64,000 nt of DNA from Kitagawia praeruptora (taxonomy: Eukaryota; Streptophyta; Magnoliopsida; Apiales; Apiaceae). Below the pieces are notes generated by a model, which was given only the letters and a program-made list of their open reading frames with translations, ran no database searches and was not told where the DNA came from. Position numbers and translations under genes: made by a program. The DNA is taken from contig CM075353.1 of NCBI GenBank assembly GCA_037693485.1, forward strand, positions 4,722,001 to 4,786,000, in the 5' to 3' direction. Numbering within the stretch: position 1 is the stretch's first letter; every line of letters starts with the position of its first letter. Of this stretch, positions 10,120 to 21,315 are shown one piece after another.

Positions 10120-11071
10120 AAGAGGCCAAACATGGCCAAGATTGTTTTTCTTAATGAATCCCCTTTAGGCACTAATTAATTCTTTTGGGGTCCTCATGTC
10201 GAGTGACACAACTACAATGGTGGAACCCCTACATTGAGTTCCAATATTTTCCATTTTGGCTTAAAGCCTTTGAATGGGATTTTCCATGCTTAAACCCTTT
10301 TCCAGGTTGCTTACCGGGTTCTTCTTGCTTATTGCGAGCCTTCTCATTATTCAGCTTCTTGCTTATGAGCAAGGGGCCTTCCATCATCGAACCTATCGTA
10401 TACGAACCCCATTTCTGGGAAGCTCTTTTCCGGGGGAGTCCTTTTTACCGATCTTTTCCACATTTTAGTTTGACAAGCTTCATAATAAGCTTCCTGCCCA
10501 GTCTATTGAACATACTCGACCTTCTGTTAATTGAAGCCTCAGGGTTCTAGGGCTTATTTTCCTAGAACCTATCATCATCGAACCCCTATCCGGGTTCCTC
10601 TCACCAATAAACCTCCTTTTCATGGAAGCTTTCTCTTCTTGCTCATTCGTGTTCTTATGATCAATGTTGATGGGAAACCTTCGTACGGAATATGTGAATT
10701 ATCAATAAGACACCTCTAAGCTTACATGAGCTAGCTCGTTGTATAAGAAACAAGAGGTATCTAAGAGGATAATGTAAAATATTTCCGATAGCTCACCAAT
10801 GAGGGAATTCAAATCCTTGCCATCATCCAGGTTTACATACTGATCATTAATTATGGGGTTCGTACCCCCATTATCATTCAAGTTCACCCATTTACTCCCT
10901 TCATGGATTGTGCTCCACAATTTTTAATGGAAACTCCTTAACTTGTTTAACCCCAGAATTGTTGAAGGGGGAGCCTTGATAGACCTTAACCTCCAAGTGG
11001 TTGAATCCTTAGATTGATATTCTCTATTTTTCGACTATAAAAGCCTATTTGTCGAATGCCAAAATTATGTA

Positions 11072-11170
11072 TTTGGGGGTTCATCTACGAGAAACCTTCT
11101 GGTTAAGAAATTGGGGGTTCATCTGCGAAGAACCTTCTGGTTGAGAAACTAGGGGTTCATCTGGATCCGA
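11072..11170. repeat. Element F tandem repeat, ~38-bp unit
   Basis: Three imperfect copies of a unit with 'gggggttcatctrcgar' and 'aaccttctggttragaaa' follow one another; the third is cut short. Many other 'gaacccct' and 'gggttc' phrases are scattered through this interior. Confidence 0.7.
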
Positions 11171-11493
11171 GTGCCTTCTGTCATGGGTGCGACCTCCAGA
11201 TTGAGGTTCCTCCTGCCTTTAACCTTTGAACCCCTCAACTGGTACCTTTCCAGATGGCCATTATCTCCATCAACATGTGGACATTCAGTTCCTCATACAT
11301 TCAGTTATACATTAACACACTCTTGATGTGAGAGTTTCTGGATCGCGGAACCCCGCATAGCTGAACCCCTATTCTGGACCCTTCCTATCGAAATTTAGCA
11401 TCCAAAACAGTTATTTTCCCGGCATTCTTTCCAAGACCTCAGAGCCACATCCCTTCTTTTATGCATTTTACCACCAAATTACCAGAATAAAGG

Positions 11494-11700
11494 TTATGGG
11501 TAACCTTTCTTCTTCTTCATCCTTTTTTTTCGATAAGCCATGATTTTCCCTCCATTTTTTTTATCTTTTTGTATCTTTTTTTCCAGAGACTCGATTTTCC
11601 AGTCAATCCACATGATATAATCCGCCACATCTCGATTGGTGACCTCCTTCCTCGATCTCAATTTCGTGGTCACCTCCATTGTTCTTCGGTGTATGTTCAT
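11494..11700 (-). CDS. Short ORF after element F primer site, unknown
   Basis: This 68-residue frame starts 43 bases downstream of the primer-binding site in element orientation. It is very basic and rich in Lys and Arg, with a helix-prone stretch (MWIDWKIESLEKKIQKDKK). Its position is where gag would begin, so it may be the truncated start of an ancestral gag; I recognise no domain. An overlapping frame starts MKSSGDEHTPKNNGGD a few bases upstream. Whether either is translated is unknown. Confidence 0.3.
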   Translation of the reverse strand: MNIHRRTMEVTTKLRSRKEVTNRDVADYIMWIDWKIESLEKKIQKDKKNGGKIMAYRKKRMKKKKGYP

Positions 11701-11742
11701 CGCCGGAGCTTTTCATTATCTTTCCTCTCAAAAGATCATCCA

Positions 11743-11762
11743 ATCCCCTCCTTCTAGCGCCA
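11743..11762 (-). other. Element F primer-binding site
   Basis: On the minus strand this reads TGGCGCTAGAAGGAGGGGAT and lies four bases inside the 5' LTR. TGGCGC-type sites are used by plant gypsy elements; the tRNA (possibly Arg) is inferred and not matched. Confidence 0.75.
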
Positions 11763-11766
11763 AAAA

Positions 11767-12851
11767 TGTTGTGAGAGGAATTTGGTACAACACTTCGAGA
11801 GAATATCGCTGGAATAACGGATGAATCGCTTGATTTTCGGCTGCAGAATCGGCGTTCAAGAGTTTACAGCCCGGCGTTCAACTGCCAGAGTGGGCGGTTG
11901 TTTGTAATGATTTTGGGACTGAGTTTGCAAGGTCACCGGACAACAAGGACGGAGTAATTCCTACTCAGTCGATCCCAGCTGCCAGAGATGTGTATTGCTC
12001 AAGTTTTCTACATGATCCATGCAGAGTGAAGTGAGATTCAACCCTTGCAAAGTGCCTACATATCCTATATTTATAGGAATCAAGTCCCATGTAGTTCTAG
12101 GGTTTTGGACTCCTTGTTGATAGCCCAGCCACGTTTTGATAAACCTTATCCTCCTAACCATGATGATCCATTGGTTATTTTGTTGATAAAGAAGAGTCCT
12201 AGCTCCCTTAGGACACTGCCTGAACCCTGGCCTTCCACTGTACAACCGCCTATATATATACGTAGTGTATATATCATATATGTTTTATATTTATCTTCCT
12301 CAACTGAACTGATCCAGCTAATTATCCCAGATGATATGTTTATCCAGTAGTTATCCCTCCATAAAACCATAGTTATCTTCATATTTATATGATTTTCCAT
12401 CATATATCCGCATATATATACATAATCCATGTATATATGATGATTATCCACGATTCCAGAGGTTGTTGGGTCGTCCCCGATGTTTAGGAGTTATCCAAAA
12501 GTCAATTAGAGTGATATATATCCGTTCTCCTACAATTTAGGAGGCTGCTGGGCCAATTCCCGCGGATTGTCGGGGTACGAGTGTGAACCCCTGCCTGGAA
12601 GCCCTTCACCTGCATGAACCCCTATCAGGCCTCCCACACAACAGTACCTCCATCTAGGGTTCAGACACCTGAACCCCAGCATGAATGAACCCGAACCAGA
12701 TGCCAGAATCTTAATCTTTCAGTATATTTCCAAGGCATATTAGGCCAAAACATCCATACCTAGTCCAGCCTATCCATCCATATCCACATTACTCAAACTC
12801 GTAACCTTAATGGGCCTTAAATCAAGCACAAGACAAATTTTGGGCACAACA
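11767..12851 (-). repeat. Element F, 5' LTR (right copy)
   Basis: This 1085-bp LTR has the same length as the left copy. The candidate TATA box on the minus strand is at 12068-12077. The flanking CTATG duplication follows at 12852-12856. Confidence 0.95.
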
Positions 12852-12856
12852 CTATG

Positions 12857-13402
12857 CAACGATCTTTGAAATCGATCGTTTTATAAACACATGACAGTAT
12901 GATACAACTTTTATGCTCGTTTTGTTTCGTTTTGATTGAGCCCTTACTGAATCCCATATTTTTTACTCCTCAAACGTACGACTCATGATAAGACCCCAAC
13001 TACATTGATGACTTGAGGATCGCATCAGTCCCAGTTTAAACACACACAAAAATCACATCAATATCATTTAATGTGTTAACCAATGTTTCAATTGCAGATT
13101 ATCTCAGAAATTGTTGCAAGATAAGAAATTGGCATTTAATAATTATTAGTATCAGAATCAAAGAGGTCATTTTTGTGTCCGAATTATTTGAATATAAACA
13201 GTACTCCACACATATTGCAGCAGAGTTAGTACTTGGGTACTCCAATGAAACTGTTTGATTCAGTGAGCAGCTTTCACGTAAAATTATAAACAAGGATGCT
13301 GCAGCCTTGCATGCTTGTCCTATGGAAAAATAATCTTGATATTAAAAAAAGGCAACGGTCTCCTGCAAATGTATGTTTTTTATTGTTTAACCAACACAAG
13401 TT
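12857..13402. other. Non-coding flank right of element F
   Basis: This AT-rich sequence has only short, unsupported frames. A small imperfect palindrome sits near 12860-12880 (ACGATC...GATCGT). I see no gene or recognisable repeat. Confidence 0.5.
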
Positions 13403-13662
13403 TACCGTACCGCAGAAACTTTACGTGGTACGGAGAAATTACCAAAGTGCCCCCTGTTTTCACATAAAAAATCTACTGTTCACCGCAGAAAGTTTCTGTA
13501 ATACGTGAACAGTGGGGGCATTTTGGTAATTTCTCCGTACCGCGGAAAATTTCTGTGGTACGATAAAATATTTTTTTTAAATCAGAGTCGTTGGATCAAC
13601 GATCCAACAGCTCTGAAACCTTTTGTTTTGTAAACAGTCTGGTGCAATCGGTTGCACCAGAC
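13403..13662. mobile_element. Foldback / MITE-like element of three consecutive hairpins
   Basis: The long outer hairpin pairs about 13403-13463 with about 13503-13565; both arms carry GGTACGGAGAAATTACCAAA or its complement. Its centre holds a nested pair, CTGTTCACCGCAGAAA versus the complement. Two smaller hairpins follow: 13583-13615 (core GTTGGATC-AAC-GATCCAAC) and 13637-13662 (GTCTGGTGCAA-TCGG-TTGCACCAGAC, a perfect 11-bp stem). No ORF is present. No target duplication was identified, so the superfamily is open. Confidence 0.7.
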
Positions 13663-14819
13663 CGGACCCCTTAAAAAAAAGAGTGAAAGCTGCATGCAAA
13701 GATGTACAAATGTGACTAGCCATTTGATTCTAACTATTTCTGCAGAATATATCAGTTTTGCTCAACTTCTAAGTATTCAACTAATCATGTTACTCATTGT
13801 GAGAATAATGCTGTACTACACACTTGTAGCTTTAACTTCATTTTTGGCTCGTTGGAACGTAGTACAATATAATATCTAGTTGGGGGGAGACCTCTGCTAC
13901 CTAAATTTTTTGATAAACTGGTTTAATATTGCTTATACGTAAATTCTTTAAAGTTTGAAGCAACAAAAAGACTCTTTAATCCGAGCCATTGAAACAATGA
14001 GCTTCCTTGGTTCTAATAATAAATTAATAATATATACGCAACCAGTTAATCACTAAGTTTCAGAAATTTGCTTACGGGAATGCATCTCATGCCATGCTAT
14101 CTCTGTTGGAATCCATGGTTTCATTAGAGAGAAATGGAGATTACATTTGTTTAAAGTTTTAAGAATTTTACGATTTATAGGGTTCACGCTTGGGATTTTG
14201 GACTTCATATTAATTTTTGACTTTCGGATCGAATTCGATTCCCATCCAAAATTCATTGAATGCATGTGTCTCTGGTTTAGTTTTCGGACATTTTTCGATT
14301 TTAAATTTGGATACCAATTTTGAAATGAAATTATATTCTTTTCGCATTTTAATTTTTGAGTTTTGAATAAATTTGATTCCTATCCGAATTCCAGTGAATG
14401 TGTCTCTAATTTAGTTTTCAGACATTTTTCTGACTTCAAATTTGGATAACAATTTTGGAATGAATTATATCGTTATATATAATTTGAGTAAAGAGTTAGT
14501 TAGAGTACATGCTATCCTATATAAACAAACACACAAAACACGTAACTATGATATATTAGATTAGAAAAAGAAATGTGTAATAGTTAAATATTTATAAATA
14601 CACAAAATTCTTTAAAATATATTCTAAACATTAAGATAGTTAGATAGCATTTCGAAAAATATTTCACAAAAGAAGAAAATGTATGTGGTGCTAGAGTTGC
14701 GAATAAATGTTAAGAAATCAAATTTTCCAAAAACAAATAATATATTTACCAGTTAGTAACAATATATTTACATATTAAAACTTGTTAAAATATATACAAA
14801 GAATAGATAAATAAATCTA
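13663..14819. other. AT-rich non-coding stretch
   Basis: No gene is supported. An imperfect direct repeat of roughly 150 bp is visible (about 14210-14330 and 14340-14465). It contains 'gtgtctctrrtttagttttcrgacatttttc' with 'atttggataccaattttgraatgaa', present twice. Confidence 0.5.
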
Positions 14820-16001
14820 TCTATACTATACTATTATATTAAAGCCGAAACATTGAAAGTTTGGTCGGTTTGGTTTTCGGTTTGGTTATCCTAATTATTA
14901 AAATAAATAATGACGTAATATAATTAATGATAATTAGTCATTGCCATTTTCACATTTACTTTAGTTAAATATATTACCTTTTATAAAAATATCAATCGTA
15001 CCATATTTTCAAATCATTAATATTTCCTTCCTAATTAAAATACGTTATCTTTTTTATTTAAAACTAATCTTATAATCATTAATATATATACCAAAAATAT
15101 CACAACATATTTTCAATTATTAATAAAATATATTAAAAATCCATATACGTTATTTACTATTGTGCTCTATCTCAAGATCTAAACATCAGATTTGGATGAT
15201 TTTACAGCCTACGTGAAGGTTATAAAATTATCTTTAATTTAGGGATGATTTAACAATTATTATCGAAATGGAAAAACTCAAAATCTCAGAGATTATAAAT
15301 ACGAATTTTTACATGAATCCTATTCAGTGTAGAAGACGTACATTGATAATCCTATTCAATATAGAAAACTAAATTATATATTATTTAAATAATTGACATT
15401 CACTTTTTCATCTTTAAGTATAAATATATTTTTTAGTTTACATGTTAAAAGGTAAAATATTTTTTTTCCTAGATTCAACGTTTTTCATCTATTTATTTTA
15501 TTATCTAACGATTCTTATTTATTTTGTCGTACTGAATACCAGATTACCAACTACCAAAATTTTGGACAAAATCACTTTTACACTTATTATTAAAACTAAA
15601 AATTGTATTTTTGTTGTTAGTATTACTATTTTCAAATAATTAGAAGGGTATTTTGATAATCAAAACGAAATATAAGCAGATTTATAATTGAATAAAATTT
15701 TCAACGTAAAAAATTGTCAATTTCTTCTTTTTTTTCCTGCGTAGTTTTAATTGGAAAGTAATTTTTAAACTATCACTAAATTAAAGATTATTTTGTTAAT
15801 TTCATGTAGGCTGTAAAATCGTCAAAATCAAATTTTAAAAATTCAAGATTTAACACAAATATTAAATTGAACGTGCAAAATCTTATATATATAAATTTTT
15901 AACAAAAAATTGATATGTAAATTAATAACATATAGATATTAAAAATTAATATAATTATAGATATTAAAAAAGGAGCTGTGCGTTGCACGGGTATAAGCTA
16001 G
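14820..16001 (+). mobile_element. Non-autonomous Helitron
   Basis: The 5' end is TCTATACTATACTATTATAT, and the 3' end has hairpin GTGC-GTT-GCAC (15978-15988) ten bases before the terminal CTAG (15998-16001). It is flanked by A on the left and T on the right, as expected for insertion between A and T without duplication. These are the standard Helitron marks. The 1.18-kb interior is AT-rich and lacks the Rep/helicase gene, so it would depend on an autonomous partner. Within it 'atgattttacagcctacgtg' near 15195 recurs as a rough complement near 15800. Confidence 0.85.
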
Positions 16002-16002
16002 T

Positions 16003-16870
16003 ACTATTATATAAAATCCGAAACATTAAAAGTTTGGTTCAACGGTACCTGTTGAATTTACCTAATTACCCTTACTCAATTACAGATCTACTAACTAATC
16101 ATTTTCCTTTTTCAGGTTACACATATTATCTTTTCTATTTTCAAGAACTAAATAATTTCCTTTTCCAGGTAAAATACAATATCTTTTATATTTTATCTAA
16201 CTAAAATTTCTCATTTATTAATCAATTTCCTAAATAACCTTTTCTATTTAGTTATTATATTTATTATATTTTATATTTTCTATTTTTTATAATTACATTC
16301 CCTTTTTTTCTAATATAACCTTTTCTATTTTTTAATAACTAAATGATTTCCTTTTACATTTTAAAATATAATATCTTTTACATTTTATCTAACTATAAAA
16401 CACTACGAACAATTTTGTTTAATAAAATAACATAATTATATATAATTACTATTAACTAATCAATTACCTTTTTCAGTCAAAACACATTACCTTTTCTCTT
16501 TCCTCTAACTAAAATCTCTCTTTTTCCAATTATATCATGGACGGTTACCTTTTCAAGCAAAACACGTTACCTTTTTTCTTTCTTCTTACTAAAACCTCCA
16601 TTTTTCTAATTATATTACAGGCGTTCTATTTAATAATTACTTTTTATAAATACCTAAAAACATCAATCAATCATTAATATTTCCTTTCGAATTAAAACAC
16701 ATTACCATTTTAATTTAAAACAATTCTTATAATCATTATTATATACCCGAAAATATCAAACCATAATTTTCAAGAAAAGTATAACACCTAAAATAAATAA
16801 TAACATAATATAATTAATGGTAATTAGTCGATTGTCCTTTTCACATTAACATCATAAAATTAAAGGTAAA
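16003..16870 (+). mobile_element. Second related Helitron relic, left segment
   Basis: Directly after the first Helitron, the sequence restarts with TACTATTATATAAAATCCGA and 'aaacattaaaagtttggt', matching the first Helitron's 5' region. Internal blocks also match (for example 'taattaatggtaattagtcg'). It contains several imperfect units with 'caattacctttttcagycaaaacac'. The Sirevirus solo LTR and then element C interrupt it, and its 3' terminus is not in view. Confidence 0.6.
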
Positions 16871-18160
16871 TGATACTCCTATGGTTTTGATGATCACATT
16901 CAGCATGCTATTTGCTTGTAGTTTGATATAAAACATTGTGTTATGGTTGTACTAACTTGGTTTTGCAGGGTATAATAAGTTTACAGAGAATATATATACA
17001 GCAAGCCACTTGGTGTTACAACAGAGACAGTTTGGCAAGCCATTTGCACTGACAGACACAAACAGCAAGCCATTTGCAAACTGCCAGAAATCCTGAAGAT
17101 ATATATCAAGACAAATTCTCATGGATGTAATTCAGGAAATATATTGTGAGGACTCTTTATTATATAATACGTACACAATATATTCTAGAGCTCAAATCTT
17201 TTCAAAATATCTTTCTTTAAATTATTTTATAAAACTTATAGGAGTTTCCTTATTTAAAAGATTTCTTTCTACAAAATCTCCTATACGCGTTTTATATCTA
17301 TACAAATCAGAAGGGTTATGTTTTCATCGATTTCTTTCTTCCAAACCCTCTGTCTAACGTTCACAAGAACGTTTGTAAAATCTCTAACCAATTGAACGTT
17401 GGAAATTGATTCTAATAGTTCGAATAAATTGGTGATTGATTTTCTGAACGTTGGTGTGAAGCTTTATAAACTGATTCTTGTGTTCATTCGTTTCTAACAA
17501 TCCAGAGAACATTCAGAGAAAACTTTCAAGCACACAAGATTACAAACAACACGGTTTTTCATTGCTATATCTTTCGATCTCTCGAGCTCTTAATATATTC
17601 TATATGTGCTATATCTTAGAGAGTTCATAGTTTGAGTTGTATTCATCTATTGATTGTATTGTTCGATTTGTAAGGTTTAGTTGTTGGACAAGTTGGCTTG
17701 GGAACTAGGGTTTGGTGATCGTTGCTAGAGAAGTATACTTGGGAAGTATAGCTTAGAGAGCAAGTTCAGAAACAGGAGTTCAGCACGCCATTTGTCAACA
17801 GCTGGGTATTAAGGGAGATATATTATTGTATCTTGTAATTGGTTTTATTTCAGTGATCAATAATATATTCTCTTACCAAGTTGGTAAGGGACCATGCAGG
17901 ACGTAGACCATAGGGGTTAGGGGTCGAACCTGGCTAAAAGTCTCTGTGTTCTTTATTTTCTGCTCTTTACTTACTGCTTGCATCTGGCTTACTATTTCTG
18001 TACTTTACTGTACTGATTATCTGTGCATTCAGCATACCATTTGTCTCTGCATAAAACGAAATCAGTAAGCTATTTCTGGTAATTTTTAAAATCGGTTTTA
18101 GTTAAACATAATTAGCCATTTACACCTATTCACCCCCCTCTAGCTAGGTGTGCATTTTCA
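16871..18160 (+). repeat. Solo LTR of the Sirevirus 'G' family
   Basis: This 1290-bp LTR starts TGATACTCCTATGG and ends GTGCATTTTCA, the same family as the LTRs of element G but clearly more diverged. No internal sequence adjoins it. Its flanks are GTAAA (left) and GTAAT (right), an imperfect 5-bp duplication. It probably arose by recombination between two LTRs. Confidence 0.88.
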
Positions 18161-18301
18161 GTAATTAGTCGATTGCTTTTTTCACATTTAATTTTAGTTG
18201 AAGATATTATCTTTTATAAATACCTTACCTTTTTTTGAATTAAAACATTTTACCCTTTTAATTTAAAACAAATATGATAATCATTAATATATACAGAAAA
18301 A
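18161..18301 (+). mobile_element. Second Helitron relic, continuation
   Basis: It resumes 'gtaattagtcgattgc' and 'cacatttaattttagttgaa', matching the first Helitron near 14930-14990. Element C then cuts it at 18302. Confidence 0.55.
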
Positions 18302-19586
18302 TGTTAGTCACAGAGGCATGCCTGCTTACATCAAATAATAAGCCTAATTGTTTGTAATGCTTTGCATTACTTACATGACTTCTTAAATGAGGGAACCTCT
18401 AGTTGTAGAGTCTCTACTTGTTCTGTACTTGTAATAGGCACCAAATCCTAGTTGTGTAACTGTACTTATATAGTCAAGAATAATGCTTGAAAGAAGTTCC
18501 AAGGTTCATGTCTCAAGCAAGGAGATAAAGACTGTCAAATAATCACAGTTGGGATTTGAAGAAAATGAAGAATTTGCCTAAGTACCAATTCGAGAAGTAC
18601 ATTTGTCTATTCGAGAAGTCTAGCATTCGAGAAGTCAGGGATTCGATATCTCAGAAGACACTATTCAATATCTCTGAATACACTGTTCGATATCTCAGAG
18701 ATTCGATATGTCTATTACTTTGTTCGAGAAGTCAAGAAGTCAAGAAGTCAAAAGTGGTATTCGAGTTCTCAAGGAGTCAACAAGTCAAAGTTCCATTCGA
18801 TATCTCAAGGACTCAGAAAGCTATTCGATATCTCAAGGATTTGATAAGTCAAGTGTTCTATTCGACAACTCAAGGAATCCTGATGAAAAAGAGCTATTCG
18901 AGAAGTAATTCGATATGTCAATATAACAGTGTTCGAGAACTCAGAGTTATCGATCAAGTCAATTCTAGTTCTCGAATCACTTACTTAGTCACTTCTCGAA
19001 TACATTCTTGGAGACAAAATACTGGAGAAATTGTACAAGTCAGAAACCTGCAACAAGCCAATGCACTTTATGGACCTCAATCTGTAACGTGCTCTGGAAA
19101 GCCTACAAAGAAGCTTGGAGAGATATAGAAGAGACAAAGGGCTAAAGAAGTGGATCTGAACAGGCTTTGTAAAGTCAAATCTATAACCGTTTGGACTCTT
19201 ACTCAAATAGGATAGACAGACTAGAAAGTAATTTGTTTTAGCTACCTTATTTGTAGTAAGTAGGTTGTATCCATGTTCTATAAGGATACAGTCTCACTTT
19301 CTTAGCAATTAACTTTTTGAAAGTCAAGTTTTTCATATTCATTGTAAGCCATATCTCTCTGAGAAAAACGAAGCTGAGAATACTATCATTTGTATTCACA
19401 GATTGTAGCAACCTTTATCTAATAATATATTAGATTAAAGTGATATTGTGACTTGTGTTTTTTCTTTATCTGCACCTACATCTTTGCACACACAAACACT
19501 TATCTGCTACACAGACTCAACAAAGAAAAGTTCAAGAATTCATTCACCCCCCCTCTGTATTCTTTTAATATATTCTATACTCAACA
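18302..19586 (+). repeat. Element C 5' LTR
   Basis: It starts TGTTAGTCACAGAGG and ends ATACTCAACA, giving TGTT...AACA termini and about 1285 bp. The primer site follows two bases later. The second LTR is outside the window, so the start is inferred from the terminal pattern alone. Confidence 0.8.
18589..19001 (+). repeat. TTCGA-core motif array in element C LTR
   Basis: About fourteen forward copies of an 11-base motif, TTCGAGAAGTC / TTCGATATCTC / TTCGAGAACTC, occur at irregular spacing (for example 18589, 18610, 18626, 18642, 18686, 18702, 18723, 18760, 18796, 18824, 18861, 18898, 18932). Two copies in the opposite orientation end the array (18968-18978 and 18991-19001). A small open frame across it is explained by the repeat. 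Confidence 0.75.
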
Positions 19587-19588
19587 AG

Positions 19589-19600
19589 TGGTATCAGAGC
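19589..19600 (+). other. Element C primer-binding site (tRNA-iMet)
   Basis: TGGTATCAGAGC lies two bases inside the LTR. It matches the complement of the initiator methionine tRNA 3' end that plant copia elements use. Confidence 0.93.
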
Positions 19601-19630
19601 GGGCTGTTGATTCAAAAACAGAAAACGATC

Positions 19631-21315
19631 ATGAGTTCGAATACACCAAAGACCACAGGAAAGGTGAAAGTCCCTAAGTTTGACAAAGAAAACTACAACC
19701 TCTGGAAGATCAAGATGCAGTTGTTCATCAAAGCATCTCATTATTTGTATCCTGAGATTCTCAAGAATGGTCCATTTGTTCCGCAACAGGAGATTCCTGA
19801 AAAGACTGTTGGAACCACTACTATTCAAAGATCTTATTTGGCTAAGGATCCATCCTAATGGACAGAATCAGAAAAGGAGATGGTTGCCCTTGACAGTCAC
19901 CTCATGTTGCTGATTATAGATTCCATGGACATGTCAATGTTTGCAAACATTGCTTTATGTACCACTGCCAAAGAAATATGGGATCACATTGAGGTGTTAT
20001 GTGAAGGAACTGATGAGGTCAGAGAGAACAAGAAACAGATACTGGTCATACAGTATGAAGCTTTCATGGCACAGCCCAAGGAAAGCATCACTGAGATGTT
20101 TGAGAGATTTCACAAGCTAGTTACTGAGTTACAGATGAATGGCAAGGTTTACAGCACCAAGGAATTGAACATGAAGTTTCTGCTATCTTCACCAAATCAT
20201 CTAGAGCAAAGGGTCATTTCTCTAAGGGAAAGAGATTTGAACAAAGTTACATATGATGTGCTCTATGGGGTTTTAAAAACTCATGAGCTTGAGTTGCTTC
20301 AGAAAAGGGCTATCCAAGCAAACCAAGGCAGAATGATAAACACATCATGTGCCTTGATTATCAACAAATCTATTCAAGACCTAGAAGCATCTACAAGCCA
20401 ATTAAGGATAGAGGAGGTAGTGGAAGATGAAGAAACTGAAGCTGAGGTAAGTGAACCTGTTGAGGAGAAGGAGGAAGAAGAGTTTTACACTCTTGAAGAA
20501 CTGGATGGGATGGAAAATACTTCATATGCTTTCATGGCCAGAAAATTTCCAAACATCAGATTCAAGAGGAATCAACCCTTCAAACTCAAAACCCAAAACC
20601 ATTCATTCAACAAGAACAAGGCACCTTTGAAACCAAACAAGAATAAGTTCAAAACCAGCCATGCGGATAGGTCATCTGTAAGGTGTTATAGATGCAATGA
20701 CCCAGGGCATTTTGCCAGTGAATGCAAGAAGCCTAAAAAGAAGGATAGAGATTATCTTGAGCTCGAAGCTAAGTATGAGGCCCTTCTGAAAAAGCAGACA
20801 CAAGGTAAGGCCTACATAGGTGAAGGGAAGTGTTGGGATGATTCTTACAGTGATGGAGAGGAACCAAAATTTTACAATTATGCCTTGATAGCCAATTCCA
20901 AGGATGACACATCTCCATCAGATCCTCATGTACCATCTCTCACTACTATAGACATGTCTGTTTCTGAGTATAAATGCATGATTGAACAACTATCTGTTGA
21001 GATGTTTAACATTCATACTAGTATGACTGCAGCTAATGAAGAGATTACCAAACTGTCTACTAGAAATAAAATGTTAATAAAAAAGAATGAGGAACTTGAG
21101 CTAACTGCGATGCAAGTAGAAAACCTTAAGAAAGAAGTTGAATATCTGCAGAATAAGGTCTTGTGTGCTAGTCAGGTTGAAAAGGCTCTTAGGGATGAAT
21201 TAGCTGAAAATGAATTCAAACTGAAAACGTTTAAGAAATCATCTGGTCTAGTGCAATCCTACTGTGAGAAAATTCAAGCAAAACCCAAAGCTGCTATTGG
21301 ACTTGACTATGGCAC
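19631..21315 (+). pseudogene. Element C gag, N-terminal part (interrupted)
   Basis: Gag forms the retrotransposon particle and packages RNA. The start is MSSNTPKTTGK at 19631, 31 bases past the primer site. An in-frame TAA lies at 19856-19858, and the frame then stays open from 19859 to the A insertion. It shows the UBN2-type gag region (WDHIEVLCEGTDEVRENKK), an acidic segment, a CCHC zinc knuckle at about 20680-20730 (CYRCNDPGHFASEC) and a coiled coil near the end (about 20990-21230). Element A then breaks it at 21316; gag resumes at 31540. Confidence 0.85.

Larger units (their letters stand above)
3473..12851 (-). mobile_element. Non-autonomous LTR retrotransposon 'F' (LARD-like), complete
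   Basis: This 9379-bp element has two 1085-bp LTRs (3473-4557 and 11767-12851) with TGTTGTG...CACAACA termini. A perfect 5-bp target duplication CTATG lies at 3468-3472 and 12852-12856. The primer-binding site and polypurine tract show that it reads on the minus strand. The 7.2-kb interior has no gag, protease, reverse transcriptase or integrase ORF; the longest frames are low-complexity or unrelated. That combination of long LTRs and a long non-coding interior fits a large retrotransposon derivative. The primer site begins TGGCGCTAGAAGGAGGGG and suggests a Ty3/gypsy Tat-type ancestor. I count about eleven differences by eye between its LTRs, so it is fairly recent. Confidence 0.93.

Noticed and set aside
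18556..19128. 190-residue ORF in the LTR of C
   Set aside because: The frame is produced by the TTCGA-core repeats. It lies upstream of the primer site and shows no domain.
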